Origin: Lacticaseibacillus mingshuiensis
GTDB lineage: Bacteria > Bacillota > Bacilli > Lactobacillales > Lactobacillaceae
Direction: 5' to 3'
Assembly (NCBI RefSeq): GCF_016861785.1
Contig: NZ_BOLS01000006.1
Span: forward strand, 1-64,000
DNA: 64,000 bases
In this document: positions 1-9,514 of the stretch, one piece after another
How the letters are laid out: every line of letters starts with the position of its first letter
Position numbering within the stretch: position 1 is the stretch's first letter
Translations under genes and position numbers: made by a program
The notes under the pieces: model-generated
The model's database searches: none
What the model was told of the DNA's origin: nothing
The model's input: the letters and a program-made list of their open reading frames with translations, nothing else

Positions 1-403
1 GCAAACCTAGAGTGGCTGCTATGAAGGGCATCCGAGTCAGTGGTGTCATAAATTAGGCGAGTGGGTGTTTCACAGATTCATCGTTCTACCAGTATTACCA
101 GCGCTACGGTTCCTCAGTAGCCTCGTTGTCCGGCAGTAAGCATCGACCTTTGATCACGCTGTCGCCGTTGAAATCTGATCGCGCCATGCCCCACAAGCAA
201 GGCGCCCGCAGTATCCTAATCTAAAATCACGCAAACACACTGGCAATGCTTAAAACGACACCTCGACCGGTGTGTTTGTTGTACATAAGGGCCAGAATCT
301 TTTTTTTCGATTCTGACCTTTTTTCAAAAAAGTGAGAATCGACGAAAAATCTAAACATGCACAAAAAATTCGCCCGAATTTTGGGCACAATGCCAAACTG
401 GGG
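1..403. other. Stretch without a recognised gene
   Basis: No open frame here has both a credible ribosome binding site and a recognisable product. Short frames on both strands are low in complexity or overlap the terminator to the right. Around 300-345 there is an A/T-rich inverted repeat (AGAATC, then a T-run, then GATTCT). The first 60 bases could be the tail of a gene that starts to the left of the window, but nothing in them could be identified. Confidence 0.5.
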
Positions 404-440
404 AAAAATGGCGCTGAGAGCTCGCACTCTCAGCGCCATT
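404..440 (-). terminator. Rho-independent terminator of the antiporter gene
   Basis: A perfect 13-bp stem (407-419 with 428-440) encloses an 8-base loop. On the minus strand it is followed by a run of five T. It lies 10 bases after the stop codon of the antiporter gene. Confidence 0.9.
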
Positions 441-449
441 CGTTTGCCA

Positions 450-2531
450 TTAAGCTTCATCCAGCCGTGTCATCGCAGCCGCATTTTCCGTGTAGTTCAA
501 TTCCTGGTTCAGCTTCTGCGCCATCGGGGTCGTGATGTAGCCCTGCTCGAGCAGATCATGAACCGCCGCTCGTTCGGCCGCCAGCGCACCAGCCCGCAGT
601 CGATCACTTTCTCGATCGTACTGGGTCGCCTTTTGCTTGCCCAACGCCTTGATGCTGGCGATGCGGTTGCGATACGTGACGATCAGCGCATAGATGACCT
701 GACGATCATAGTTATGGGCGCGGTGTTCCGGTTGCTTCAAAAAACTGGACAGGTACTTCAGGCCACCCTTGGCCAGCGCTTTTTCAACCTGCAGTTGTGC
801 CGTTTGCCCACGCTGATGCAAAAGTGTCTGGCGAATCTTGAACACTGGGGCAAAAAGTCGCTCGAGCACCGCATACACTGGCGGATGGCCGCTGCGCCTC
901 AGCGTCGTCGCCAAGGCGTCATGTTTGTGGGTCAAATGCTTTTTCAGCCGGCGGTATTGCCGCGGCTCGACTTGACCCTCCTGTGCCAGCTGATCGAGTG
1001 TCATCAGTTCGCCTTCGATGCCGATCTGGCGCAGCTCCAACTCGTCCTGCACGCGCTTAGGCAGTGCCTCGGTCTCCTCGGCCTTCGCCAGCCGCCGAAT
1101 CAGATCCTGATATTCCGCGATCAGATCGAGGACAGGCTTCTGGTTGGTTTCCCGACGCTCACTTTCCAGCCGGCGCACAGCCATTTGATAAAGGAAGCGT
1201 TTGGCCTGCTCCAGCGTGATCACGCGCACATCGGCCGTGTCTTCTGCCTCGGGTTCATCGCTGACGACACTGGAGCCTCGAGTCTCAAGCGGCGTCCGCA
1301 TTTTTGTGACCAGCGGCAAGCCGACCACCGCAACAACCAAGCTGAGTACCACAAAGCCGGCCGCGATGAACAGCATCAGACTGCGCTCGGGAAACGGCTG
1401 GCCATTGGCGACGGTCATCGGCACGGCCAGCACCCCGACCAACGTGATCGCACCGCGGACGCCCGACAACCCGGATAAAAGCGCAGTGCTGAAATGAACA
1501 TGCTCCCCGGCGCGTTTTTCAAACCAGAGATTGGCAAACGACCACAGCGTGCGAATCGCGAGCACCGCCAAATACACCAGTAGTACATCCAGCAGGGCGC
1601 GGCCCGTCGAAACAGCGCGACTTTCGATCGTCGTGCGCATCGCCACGGGCAACTCAATGCCTAAGATAAGAAAAATGATTCCGTTCAGCGAATAGACAAT
1701 GATGTCCCAAGTTCGCTCGGAGACGATGCGCAATTCGGGTAGTGCCGAAATGTAGCGCTGCTCGGAGCTGCCTGTGGCCAAAACGCCGGCCACCACCACG
1801 GCAATGACGCCGGATGCGTGCAGCCCCTCATCGACCACCAGATAGATCAAAAACGGCGTCACCAACTGCATCACAGTGTGCAAGATGACATCGTTGATGC
1901 CTTGCTGCAGCAACCAAACGCGCAGCGCATTGATCAGCAGCATCAAAAACGCCCCGGCGAGCGCCCCGATCACCGCCACATAGGCAAAGTCGCCGATCGC
2001 TTGGCCGAGGAAAAAGCTCCCCGACACCGCGGCGGCGATGCCGTATTTGAACCCGATCAGCCCGCTGGCATCATTGATCAAGCTTTCGCCGGACACTAGG
2101 TGCAGCATTTTGCTTGGCAGCTTGACGCGGTTTGCGACTGACTGCACCGCGATCGGATCGGTCGGCGACAGAATCGCAGCCAGCGCAAAGCTTGCGGCAA
2201 GTGGCATCGCCGGCACTAACCAGTGAATGAAATAGCCGCCGATGAACATCGTCGCAAACACCAGCAAAATCGCGTTGCCAAAGATTGGCCAGCGCAGCGC
2301 CCATAACTCACGCTTGGGAAATCGCCGCCCATCATTGAACAAAAGCGGCGCAGTGAACAGCAACATGAACCAGTCCGTTGCAATGTCCAGTTTCAAGTTG
2401 AAAACAAGCGCGGCGCCTAGCCCCAGCGCCGCCTGAATCAACGCCACAGGCACCGCCACCAGATAATGGCTGATAATATTGGAAATGATCACCAACACGA
2501 TCAGCAATAAGACCGCTTCAACAAGTTGCAT
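450..2531 (-). CDS. Na+/H+ antiporter, CPA1 family
   Basis: This is a 693-residue membrane protein. The first ~410 residues are a chain of hydrophobic helices with CPA1 hallmarks: an acidic AAILSPTDPIAVQSV motif near residues 140-155 and a GESLINDASG motif near 170, which holds the conserved ion-binding Asp. The last ~270 residues are hydrophilic, rich in charged and helical stretches, and probably form a cytoplasmic regulatory tail. Such proteins exchange cytoplasmic Na+ (or K+) for protons in pH and salt homeostasis. ATG is preceded by a GGAAAGGGGG stretch. The gene is monocistronic with its own terminator. The exact cation is not predictable. Confidence 0.9.
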   Translation of the reverse strand: MQLVEAVLLLIVLVIISNIISHYLVAVPVALIQAALGLGAALVFNLKLDIATDWFMLLFTAPLLFNDGRRFPKRELWALRWPIFGNAILLVFATMFIGGYFIHWLVPAMPLAASFALAAILSPTDPIAVQSVANRVKLPSKMLHLVSGESLINDASGLIGFKYGIAAAVSGSFFLGQAIGDFAYVAVIGALAGAFLMLLINALRVWLLQQGINDVILHTVMQLVTPFLIYLVVDEGLHASGVIAVVVAGVLATGSSEQRYISALPELRIVSERTWDIIVYSLNGIIFLILGIELPVAMRTTIESRAVSTGRALLDVLLVYLAVLAIRTLWSFANLWFEKRAGEHVHFSTALLSGLSGVRGAITLVGVLAVPMTVANGQPFPERSLMLFIAAGFVVLSLVVAVVGLPLVTKMRTPLETRGSSVVSDEPEAEDTADVRVITLEQAKRFLYQMAVRRLESERRETNQKPVLDLIAEYQDLIRRLAKAEETEALPKRVQDELELRQIGIEGELMTLDQLAQEGQVEPRQYRRLKKHLTHKHDALATTLRRSGHPPVYAVLERLFAPVFKIRQTLLHQRGQTAQLQVEKALAKGGLKYLSSFLKQPEHRAHNYDRQVIYALIVTYRNRIASIKALGKQKATQYDRESDRLRAGALAAERAAVHDLLEQGYITTPMAQKLNQELNYTENAAAMTRLDEA

Positions 2532-2616
2532 CCACAGGCCCCCTTTCCAGAGTCACACGATTTTGCCAACACTAACTGCGTCCGGCCGGCCATTGTGGCA
2601 GGCGAGAACACAGGAC

Positions 2617-3519
2617 TTACCCCTTGGCCACGTCACTGCCAATGATTCGCACTTCCGGATGCAGGGCCACGCCAAATTTGGCGGCAACATGTTCCTGGAC
2701 ATAATGAATCATCGCCAGATAATCGCTGGCCGTGGCGCCACCGAGGTTGACGATGAACCCCGCATGCTTTTCCGAGATCTGCGCCCCGCCGATGATATGC
2801 CCCTGCAGGCCACTTTGCTGAATCATCGGGCCGACAAAATGCCCCGCCGGCCGTTTAAACACGGAACCGCAGGAGGGATAATCAAGCGGCTGCTTGGACG
2901 CGCGCAGACTGTTGAAATGATCCATCGCCGCGCGAATCTGTGGCCGCGGCTGCCGGGTGAGCGCAAAAGTGGCCCGCAGCACGATATCGCCGGTGTCTTG
3001 AACCAATGAATGGCGATACGCAAACTGCATGTCTTCATTTGAGTAGGTTTTCAATTGGCCATCGCGTGTCAACACCTCAGCACTGGCCAGCACATCGCAG
3101 ATCTCCCCGCCATAAGCACCAGCGTTCATGAACACGGCCCCGCCAATACTGCCTGGAATCCCCGCCGCAAACGCCAGCCCACCTAAGCCAGCCTGATAGG
3201 CGACCTCGGTGACATCGATCAAGCGCGCGCCGGCTTCGGCGATCAATTGCGTGCCGTCGCAAGTCACCCCGGTCATTTTTGTCAGCAAGATCACCAGCCC
3301 GCGAATGCCGCCGTCTTTGACGATCAAATTGCTGGCATTGCCGATCACCGTCACGGGTAGCGCCTGGGCACGTGCTTCGGCCAACAATTGCTGGACCTCA
3401 CCCACACTGGTCGGCAAGGCCAACAGATCGGCTGGCCCGCCTGTTTGGGTGAAGGTAAAATGGCTGAGCGGCTCATTGAGATGCACGCTGAGCCCACCAA
3501 AACTGCCTGTTTCTGTCAT
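2617..3519 (-). CDS. murB: UDP-N-acetylenolpyruvoylglucosamine reductase MurB
   Basis: At 300 residues this has the usual length for type IIa (Gram-positive) MurB. It reduces the enolpyruvyl moiety to UDP-N-acetylmuramic acid with NADPH and FAD, the second committed step of peptidoglycan precursor synthesis in the cytoplasm. The FAD-binding domain shows TQTGGPADLL, VIGNASNLIVKDGG and GIPGSIGGAVFMNAGAYGGE. The MurB C-terminal domain shows the catalytic-serine segment YPSCGSVFKRP and a late Glu in HPEVRIIG. It stands alone, divergent from exoA. Confidence 0.96.
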   Translation of the reverse strand: MTETGSFGGLSVHLNEPLSHFTFTQTGGPADLLALPTSVGEVQQLLAEARAQALPVTVIGNASNLIVKDGGIRGLVILLTKMTGVTCDGTQLIAEAGARLIDVTEVAYQAGLGGLAFAAGIPGSIGGAVFMNAGAYGGEICDVLASAEVLTRDGQLKTYSNEDMQFAYRHSLVQDTGDIVLRATFALTRQPRPQIRAAMDHFNSLRASKQPLDYPSCGSVFKRPAGHFVGPMIQQSGLQGHIIGGAQISEKHAGFIVNLGGATASDYLAMIHYVQEHVAAKFGVALHPEVRIIGSDVAKG

Positions 3520-3632
3520 TTGATCAGGTCCCTTCCGCGGATAACTGGTTCAATTTTAACATAAACCCGGCCCCTAGCGACCCCGCCTTCCATCGGGTAC
3601 AATGGAGGCAAACAAGAAGCGAGGCGGCAATA

Positions 3633-4406
3633 ATGAAACTGATCTCATGGAATGTCAACGGGCTGCGCGCCGTGTTGACGCACGACTTTATGACCACGTT
3701 CAACCAGCTGGATGCCGATTGGTTCTGCGTCCAGGAAACAAAGATGCAAGAAGGCCAGGCAAGCCTCGACCTGCCCGGCTATCATCAATACTTCAATTAT
3801 GCCGAGCGCAAAGGCTATTCCGGCACGGCGATCTTCACCAAGCATGAACCGTTGGCCGTGACCTATGGCATCGGGGTGCCTGAGCTGGACACCGAGGGCC
3901 GCGTGATCACCCTGGAATACCCGAATTTTTACCTGATCACCGTGTACACCCCGAATTCCGGCAGCGACCTGAAGCGGCTGGCTTTTCGCCAAACATGGGA
4001 TCAAGCCTTCCTGGCCTACACCAACGCTTTAGCTGAAAAAAAACCGCTGGTCTATTGCGGCGATCTGAATGTCGCCCATCACGAGATCGATCTGAAAAAT
4101 CCGGCCAGCAACCATCACAACGCCGGCTTTACTGATGAGGAGCGGCAGGATTTCACCACGCAACTTGATGCGGGCTACGTCGATTCGTTTCGCCATTTCT
4201 ACCCTGATCAAACAGACATCTTTTCGTGGTGGAGCTATCGCTTCTCCGCGCGCAGTCGCAATGCCGGGTGGCGCATCGACTACTTTGTGGCCAGCAGCGA
4301 TTTTGTGCCATTCATGACAGACGCGGCGATTCACAATGAAGTCCTCGGCAGCGACCACTGCCCGGTCGAATTGACAGTCGACCCAACGTTGCTGGAGGCT
4401 AAGTGA
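3633..4406 (+). CDS. exoA: Exodeoxyribonuclease III / AP endonuclease
   Basis: A 257-residue member of the ExoIII/EEP phosphodiesterase family, which acts in base-excision repair by cutting DNA at abasic sites and degrading 3' ends. Metal and catalytic residues are visible: WNVNGLRA (Asn), VQETKMQ (Glu), the Tyr of ITVYTPNSG, GDLNVAHHEID (Asp/Asn) and the terminal GSDHCPVEL His/Asp pair. The start follows a GAGGCGG ribosome binding site. A TACAAT -10-like box lies at 3598-3603. Its TGA overlaps the start of the next exonuclease gene, so the two are probably translationally coupled. Confidence 0.96.
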   Translation: MKLISWNVNGLRAVLTHDFMTTFNQLDADWFCVQETKMQEGQASLDLPGYHQYFNYAERKGYSGTAIFTKHEPLAVTYGIGVPELDTEGRVITLEYPNFYLITVYTPNSGSDLKRLAFRQTWDQAFLAYTNALAEKKPLVYCGDLNVAHHEIDLKNPASNHHNAGFTDEERQDFTTQLDAGYVDSFRHFYPDQTDIFSWWSYRFSARSRNAGWRIDYFVASSDFVPFMTDAAIHNEVLGSDHCPVELTVDPTLLEAK

Positions 4407-4939
4407 TGGATTTCGTCGCGATGGATTTTGAAACGGCCAACCGCACCCGAGCTTCAGCGTGCTCGCTGGCGCTGGTGGTGGTTCGGGCAAGCCGCATCGT
4501 CGACAGTTTTTACACGCTGATCGATCCCGAGGAAGCATTCGAGCCCCAAAACATCCGCGTCCACGGCATCACCAGTCGCGCCGTGCAAGGCCAGCCGACG
4601 TTTCCGCAACTCTGGCCGCACATTGCCCCACTTTTTGCGGAAAGTGGGCTGATCGCCGCGCATAATGCCCCGTTTGATGTGTCCGTCTTGCGCCAGGAGC
4701 TGGTCCGCTATGACTTGCCGCCGGTGCATTACCAAGTGCTGGACACGGCCCGCACCGCGCGGAAATTGATGCCGGAGCTGCGCGATCACAAGTTGGAAAC
4801 GGTCAGCGCCGCGCTGGCGGTGCCGCTATATGACCACCACAATGCGCTGGCCGACAGTTATGCCTGCGCCCGCATTCTCCTGGCGCAAGCCGCCACGTTT
4901 GGCCAGGACACCTTGTCTGCGATGCTCAAGGAAGCCTAG
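4406..4939 (+). CDS. DEDDh 3'-5' exonuclease, DNA polymerase III epsilon-like
   Basis: A 177-residue exonuclease of the DnaQ fold. Visible motifs are ExoI MDFETAN (Asp/Glu), ExoII HNAPFDVSVL (Asp) and ExoIIIepsilon YDHHNALADSYAC (His/Asp), which makes it the DEDDh subtype. It lacks polymerase or BRCT domains, so it is a stand-alone repair or RNA/DNA-trimming enzyme rather than PolC. The ATG at 4406 overlaps the exoA stop and sits 7 bases after a GGAGG. A GTG three bases upstream would be too close to that site. Pairing with exoA suggests a DNA-repair role. Confidence 0.88.
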   Translation: MDFVAMDFETANRTRASACSLALVVVRASRIVDSFYTLIDPEEAFEPQNIRVHGITSRAVQGQPTFPQLWPHIAPLFAESGLIAAHNAPFDVSVLRQELVRYDLPPVHYQVLDTARTARKLMPELRDHKLETVSAALAVPLYDHHNALADSYACARILLAQAATFGQDTLSAMLKEA

Positions 4940-4998
4940 TCGCGTGGGCCAAGCACTTTTTGCCGCGCCTTGGCGCAGACTTTATATAGAAGAAACGC

Positions 4999-5050
4999 AA
5001 ACAAATAGCGGGGCGCATGCCATTTTCGGCATGTGCCCCGCTATTTGTTT
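4999..5050. terminator. Bidirectional terminator between convergent genes
   Basis: A long stem (arms 4999-5021 and about 5028-5050) around an ATTTTC loop, flanked by A-rich and T-rich ends, serves both the exonuclease gene and the minus-strand tsaE gene. The tsaE stop codon at 5049 lies at the edge of the stem. Confidence 0.9.
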
Positions 5051-5513
5051 ACTTCAGCGCCTTGATCTGCGCAGCCAGCGCGGTCGCCCGCGGTCCGGTC
5101 GCGCTGATGGTCAGCTGGCGCTGCTCGTCAACAAGTGGATCTTTATCAAGGCGAATCGTCAATGCGTCGCTTGGGGCAACCACGCCCAGAAATTGCGGCC
5201 ACTCCACCACACTGACGCCATCGCCGTCAAAATATTCTTCAAGCCCGAGGTCTTCCACCCCGCCATCTTCCAAGCGGTAGATGTCCATGTGATACAGGGG
5301 CAACCGGCCGTCTGGATACTCGCGGATAATGGTGAAGGTCGGACTCTTTACATTTTGGGAAATGCCCAAGCCCTTCGCGAGGCCCTTGGTGAAACTGGTC
5401 TTGCCAGCCCCCAAGTCGCCTTCAAGGAGCAACACATCCCCCGCCTGTAAAAACGGTGCGATCTTGGCCGCGAATGTCTGAAGGGCGGCCTCATTGGCAA
5501 AGGTGGTCCTCAT
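5049..5513 (-). CDS. tsaE: tRNA N6-threonylcarbamoyladenosine biosynthesis ATPase TsaE
   Basis: A 154-residue P-loop ATPase of the TsaE/YdiB family. With TsaB and TsaD it completes the t6A37 modification of ANN-decoding tRNAs. The Walker A is EGDLGAGKTSFTKG near residue 35. The family segments SPTFTIIREY and LYHMDIYRLE follow, and then the WPQFLG region. It overlaps the pta stop by four bases, the common pta-tsaE pairing in lactobacilli, so the two are cotranscribed. Confidence 0.94.
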   Translation of the reverse strand: MRTTFANEAALQTFAAKIAPFLQAGDVLLLEGDLGAGKTSFTKGLAKGLGISQNVKSPTFTIIREYPDGRLPLYHMDIYRLEDGGVEDLGLEEYFDGDGVSVVEWPQFLGVVAPSDALTIRLDKDPLVDEQRQLTISATGPRATALAAQIKALK

Positions 5514-6487
5514 GCGATCAGATTCTGGGCAGCGGTGATGATCGCCAGCTTGTAGACAGCCTCTTCGTTGGCGCCACGCGACAGATCGGAGACCGGCTTG
5601 TTCAGCCCCTGCAAGATCGGGCCGATCGCTTCGAAGTTGCCAAAGCGCTGCGCGATCTTGTAGCCGATGTTCCCTGCCTGCAGATCTGGGAAGATAAAGA
5701 CGTTGGCATTGCCGGCCACCTCAGAATCTGGGGCCTTGAGCTTCGCAACGGTCGGCACAAACGCAGCGTCGAACTGCAATTCACCATCAAGCGCGAGCTC
5801 TGGCGCCAATTCATGAGCGATCTTTGTCGCTTCAACGACTTTGTCCACTTGCGGTGCCTTTGCAGAGCCCTTGGTGGAAAAGCTGAGCAGCGCGACTTTT
5901 GGATCGATGTCAAACAGCTTGGCAGTCTTTGCGGATTCAACGGCGATCTCGGCCAGCTCTTGGCTGTTCGGGTCGATGTTGATCGCGTTGTCGGCAAACA
6001 GATAGCGTTCGTCGCGGCCGCGCTGCATGATGAAGGCCCCGGAAATGCGAGACGCATCCGGCCGGGTCTTGATGATCTGAAGCGCCGGGCGAACCGTGTC
6101 AGCCGTGGAGTGCACCGCCCCAGAGACCATACCATCTGCCTCGCCTAAAAAGACGAGCATGGTGCCAAAATAATTGGGATCGCGAACGATCTGATCCGCT
6201 TGTTCCTCAGTGGCCTTCCCATTGCGGCGATCAAAGAACGCCTTAGCCATTTCGGCGTGAAAGGCATCCGTTTGGGGATCGCGAATGGTGACTTTGGAAA
6301 CATCAAAGCCTTTTTCGCCAGCGACCTTGCTGATCTCTTCGGCGTTGCCAAGCAGCGTCGGGGCGATCAGACCGTCTGCGGCCAGGCGCACAGCCGCGCC
6401 AATGATGCGCGCGTCGGTGCCTTCAGGAAAAACAATGCGTAGGTTCTTACCACTGATCTTTTGCTTTAAGCTGTCAAATAAATCCAA
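5510..6487 (-). CDS. pta: Phosphate acetyltransferase
   Basis: A 325-residue short-type phosphotransacetylase, interconverting acetyl-CoA and acetyl phosphate in the ATP-yielding acetate pathway. Family signatures are IVFPEGTDARI at the N-terminus, VSGAVHSTADTVRPALQI, and the C-terminal FPDLQAGNIGYKIAQR and GPILQGLNKPVSDLSRG. The TTG at 6487 is chosen because GGAGGG lies six bases upstream of it. An upstream ATG would place that ribosome binding site inside the gene. It is followed directly by tsaE. Confidence 0.95.
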   Translation of the reverse strand: MDLFDSLKQKISGKNLRIVFPEGTDARIIGAAVRLAADGLIAPTLLGNAEEISKVAGEKGFDVSKVTIRDPQTDAFHAEMAKAFFDRRNGKATEEQADQIVRDPNYFGTMLVFLGEADGMVSGAVHSTADTVRPALQIIKTRPDASRISGAFIMQRGRDERYLFADNAINIDPNSQELAEIAVESAKTAKLFDIDPKVALLSFSTKGSAKAPQVDKVVEATKIAHELAPELALDGELQFDAAFVPTVAKLKAPDSEVAGNANVFIFPDLQAGNIGYKIAQRFGNFEAIGPILQGLNKPVSDLSRGANEEAVYKLAIITAAQNLIA

Positions 6488-6501
6488 GATGGGTCCCTCC
6501 A

Positions 6502-6516
6502 TAAAAGCGTTTTCGT
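6502..6516 (-). promoter_or_regulatory. Possible cre (CcpA) site before pta
   Basis: A 15-base stretch fits the cre consensus WTGNAANCGNWNNCW with two mismatches. It lies just downstream of a TATGAT -10-like box (6522-6527) and 14 bases before the TTG start. CcpA control of pta is known in Bacillus; here it is only inferred from position and partial match. Confidence 0.35.
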
Positions 6517-6547
6517 TTTCTATCATAGCCGACTTGAAAGCCGAGCG

Positions 6548-7231
6548 CTAGTCCTGCGGTGAACTTGGCAGTTGCCAATCGATCGGGCTTTCCCCCATTT
6601 GGGCAAGCGCCGCGTTGGTGCGCGAAAAAGGCTTGCTCCCGAAAAAACCACGGGAGGCTGACAGCGGACTGGGATGTGGGGAAGCAATGATCGCATTTTT
6701 CGTCGAATCGATCAGCGCAGTTTTTGCCCGCGCCGCATTGCCCCACAAGATAAAGACGACCCCGCCACGATCGGACAGCGCCGCGATCGCCGCATCCGTC
6801 AGCTCTTCCCAGCCTTGATGCTGATGGGAATACGCCTGACCGTCGCGAACCGTCAACACCGCATTGAGCAGCAACACGCCCTGTTTTGCCCAGGCCTTCA
6901 AATACCCGTGAGTCACCGGCGCGATGCCGAGGTCACTTTGCAGCTCCTTATAGATATTCTTCAGCGACGGCGGCAGCGGGATCCCCGGCGCCACAGCAAA
7001 GCTCGCCCCGACCGCCTGATTTGGCCCATGATACGGATCCTGGCCGAGGATCACCACCTTGACCTGCGCAAACGGCGTCCATTCGAACGCTTGAAAAATA
7101 TGGTGCATCTCCGGATAGATCGTCTGCGTGCGATATTCTTCTTTTAAAAAGGTATGCAGCTTGCCGTACACCGGCCCGTCAAACACAGGCGCCAAAACTG
7201 TCTGCCAGTCATTATGTATCAAAGTTTTCAT
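6548..7231 (-). CDS. ung: Uracil-DNA glycosylase, family 1
   Basis: 227 residues, the usual length. It removes uracil from DNA in base-excision repair. The water-activating motif [11 protein letters not shown] (Asp/His), the FILWGNAAR segment and the leucine-loop motif [10 protein letters not shown] are all present. The open frame runs further upstream, but the ATG at 7231 begins the conserved [10 protein letters not shown] region and follows GGCGGAGG. The 65 extra codons would have no homology. Confidence 0.96.
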   Translation of the reverse strand: MKTLIHNDWQTVLAPVFDGPVYGKLHTFLKEEYRTQTIYPEMHHIFQAFEWTPFAQVKVVILGQDPYHGPNQAVGASFAVAPGIPLPPSLKNIYKELQSDLGIAPVTHGYLKAWAKQGVLLLNAVLTVRDGQAYSHQHQGWEELTDAAIAALSDRGGVVFILWGNAARAKTALIDSTKNAIIASPHPSPLSASRGFFGSKPFSRTNAALAQMGESPIDWQLPSSPQD

Positions 7232-7443
7232 CACGTAGCCTCCGCCCCTCATTTTACAAGGGAAGCCAGCATTCGACCAGCCGCTGGGGAAAGTTTCTGA
7301 ATCAAACGTCAAGCGCCAGACTCGCTTTGCCGTGATGCCATGCGGAAAAAGGGAGCCCCTCACCCTTCGAACCCGGCCGACGCCAGAAACGGCCGGGTAT
7401 GCTACACTTAGCGCGTAACGTTTCAACGAAAGGTGGCAATTGA

Positions 7444-8319
7444 ATGATACGCATCATCGCATCTGACATGGACGGCACCCTGCTCAACGACAAAAACGAG
7501 GTCTCACAGGAAAACGCAGACGCGATCAAAGCTGCCCAGGCAGCCGGCATCGAATTCATGGTGGCAACGGGCCGCGGCCTGAGCGAGGCCAAGCCCCTTT
7601 TTGCCGATCATGACTTGCATCCTGCCTTCATCACCATCAACGGCGCCAATGTCTACGACGAACAAGAGGCACTGAAAGTAGAAGCCGCGATTCCCCACCC
7701 ACTTGCGTTATCGATCACGCAAACGCTGAGTGAGGCTAACATTTACTACGAGCTTTTCACCAGTCGCGGCATTGCCTCCGATGACCGCGCCCGGCGGATT
7801 CAAAACGTGGCGGATGTCCTCGTGAAACTCAATCCAGACACGCCGTATAAGATCGCGGTCGCACTGTCGGCCGCCCGCCTTGAGCTGATTCATATCACCT
7901 ACGTCGACGATTACGCCGAGCTGTTAACGGATCCCGCCGTGAAGATCTACAAGGTCGTCGCTTTTTCCCGCGAAGGCCAGGCCAAGCTTGCCGGCGTGAA
8001 AAAAGTGTCCGACGCGACCGGCGAGCTGGCGGTCACCTCAAGTGCGGCAAACAATCTCGAGATCAACAGCATCGCCGCGCAAAAAGGCACCGCGCTTGAG
8101 GCCTATGCCAGCCAAAAAGGGATTCGCATGGACGAAGTGATGGCGATCGGCGACAACCTCAACGACGCCTCCATGATCAAAATGGCAAAATACGGCGTCG
8201 CGATGGGCAATGCCATCCCAGAGATCAAGAAGATCGCCTGGTGGACCACGGCAACGAACCGTGAAAACGGTGTCGCCGTCGCGATTCAACACGCACTTGA
8301 TGAGAATCGAGGCCACTAA
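7444..8319 (+). CDS. Cof-type HAD-IIB sugar phosphatase
   Basis: A 291-residue member of the Cof/YidA family. The catalytic DMDGTLLND motif is at residues 8-16, the [10 protein letters not shown] motif II at about 41, a cap domain fills the middle, and the [13 protein letters not shown] motif with its Mg2+-binding aspartates is near 237. These enzymes dephosphorylate sugar phosphates or cofactors such as FMN and PLP, and the substrate cannot be read from sequence. The ATG follows an AAAGGTGG site. The next gene starts on the base after its stop, so the pair forms an operon. Confidence 0.92.
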   Translation: MIRIIASDMDGTLLNDKNEVSQENADAIKAAQAAGIEFMVATGRGLSEAKPLFADHDLHPAFITINGANVYDEQEALKVEAAIPHPLALSITQTLSEANIYYELFTSRGIASDDRARRIQNVADVLVKLNPDTPYKIAVALSAARLELIHITYVDDYAELLTDPAVKIYKVVAFSREGQAKLAGVKKVSDATGELAVTSSAANNLEINSIAAQKGTALEAYASQKGIRMDEVMAIGDNLNDASMIKMAKYGVAMGNAIPEIKKIAWWTTATNRENGVAVAIQHALDENRGH

Positions 8320-8835
8320 ATGGAATTTTATGTGGATGTCCAGACATTACATGACACCAACATGACCGTCATCAAGGATGAGAAAAATCAACCGGTCTAC
8401 ATTCTCACCGGCCGCCGCGGCATCGCAAATGATGGTTTTTTTCTCCACACGATCAGCGGCAACGAACTCGGTGAGATCCGGCAGCGCACCGTCAGCGTCA
8501 ACCCGCGTTTCGACCTGCTCATCGGCGGGGAAAAAGTCGCCTCGATCAAGAAGATGTTCGGCGTCTGGCGCGAGTTCATTTTCGTCTCCGACCTCAACTG
8601 GATGGTCATCGGCAACATGCTCGCCAACCAATATCACATCTATCATGGCATGAAAACGGTCACCACGATCGCCTCGGTTGGCACCGCCAGTGAGACGATC
8701 TTGAAACTCGACATCGCCAATCCGCGCGATGTCGTGCCTGGCCTGCTCGTTGCCGCCTTATTGGACCGCTGGCGCCAGGCAAACTTGGCTAACCCGCTCG
8801 TCCGTCATGACGTGGGTATCAGCTACGGCCTATAG
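8320..8835 (+). CDS. YxjI / LURP-one-related family protein
   Basis: A 171-residue protein with the tubby-like YxjI/LURP-one pattern: short beta-strand segments, an early VIKDEKNQPVYILTG strand pair, EIRQRTVSVNPRFDLLIGG and a late VPGLLVAALLDRWRQ helix. The family's biochemical role is unknown; a membrane-lipid or scaffold role is only suggested by the fold. It begins immediately after the HAD gene with no gap and ends at a strong terminator. Confidence 0.82.
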   Translation: MEFYVDVQTLHDTNMTVIKDEKNQPVYILTGRRGIANDGFFLHTISGNELGEIRQRTVSVNPRFDLLIGGEKVASIKKMFGVWREFIFVSDLNWMVIGNMLANQYHIYHGMKTVTTIASVGTASETILKLDIANPRDVVPGLLVAALLDRWRQANLANPLVRHDVGISYGL

Positions 8836-8839
8836 CCAG

Positions 8840-8879
8840 ACAAAAACGGAGTTGGAATTTTTTCCAGCTCCGTTTTTGT
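8840..8879 (+). terminator. Rho-independent terminator of the HAD-yxjI unit
   Basis: A 17-bp stem with one G-T pair (8840-8856 with 8863-8879), a T-rich loop and a T5 run. The A-run on its left could let it work in both directions. Confidence 0.9.
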
Positions 8880-8940
8880 GTATTTGCGTCGCGCCAAAAC
8901 TGCGCTCGCTACCTGCGTGATCACATTACTTGATCACAGG

Positions 8941-9510
8941 TTATGCCAAGTCTTTGATCATATGATTGTATCGATGCGACCCGATCATCAGCTCACCGGT
9001 CTTCTGGTAGCCCATCTTCGTATACAACTTTTCAGCCCGTGGGTTCGTCTGATCAACATTCAAACTCAAGCAGCGCTGGCCCTGCGCCGCAAGCAACGGC
9101 TCGATACCCTGAAGCAGTGCGGTGCCGACGCCATGTCCTTGCGTGTTTTCCGCAACTGCCAACGTGTCGATGTACCATTCGCCTTCATATGTTTCCGTGT
9201 CGGGAAATAGCTCTTTGTCTTCGGGTAGCCCGACCTTTGGCAGCAGCGGCTGAAACGCGTCATCGATGTGGGCTTCCTTCACATGCGGATAGCCGACCAA
9301 GATTCCGTCGATCGCACCGGCCGCATTCACATGGACATGCGTTTGCGGATAGCCATAGCGATAATCCTTCATCAAGAAGGCTTGCTCAAACACAGGATAC
9401 AGATCCTTTTTCGCCATTTTCTGAAGCGCCGGAATCTCCATCTCTTCAAAAACAATATCGATCAACGGCACGACCTGCGCCGCGTCATCAGGGTGACTTG
9501 CTCGTATCAT
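8941..9510 (-). CDS. GNAT family N-acetyltransferase
   Basis: A 189-residue GNAT protein. The acetyl-CoA-binding motif A is AVAENTQGHGVGTALLQG, followed by the motif B region NVDQTNPRAEKLYTKMGY. The substrate is unknown. The start at 9510 (MIRASHPDDA) fits GNAT N-termini. An ATG five codons upstream has no ribosome binding site. A GGAGG lies 46 bases upstream of the chosen start, separated from it by a perfect 9-bp hairpin, so the hairpin may bring the site to normal spacing. Confidence 0.88.
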   Translation of the reverse strand: MIRASHPDDAAQVVPLIDIVFEEMEIPALQKMAKKDLYPVFEQAFLMKDYRYGYPQTHVHVNAAGAIDGILVGYPHVKEAHIDDAFQPLLPKVGLPEDKELFPDTETYEGEWYIDTLAVAENTQGHGVGTALLQGIEPLLAAQGQRCLSLNVDQTNPRAEKLYTKMGYQKTGELMIGSHRYNHMIKDLA

Positions 9511-9514
9511 ACAA

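Noticed and set aside
357-1478. A 373-codon frame on the plus strand
   Set aside because: It lies opposite the antiporter gene and passes through that gene's terminator hairpin.
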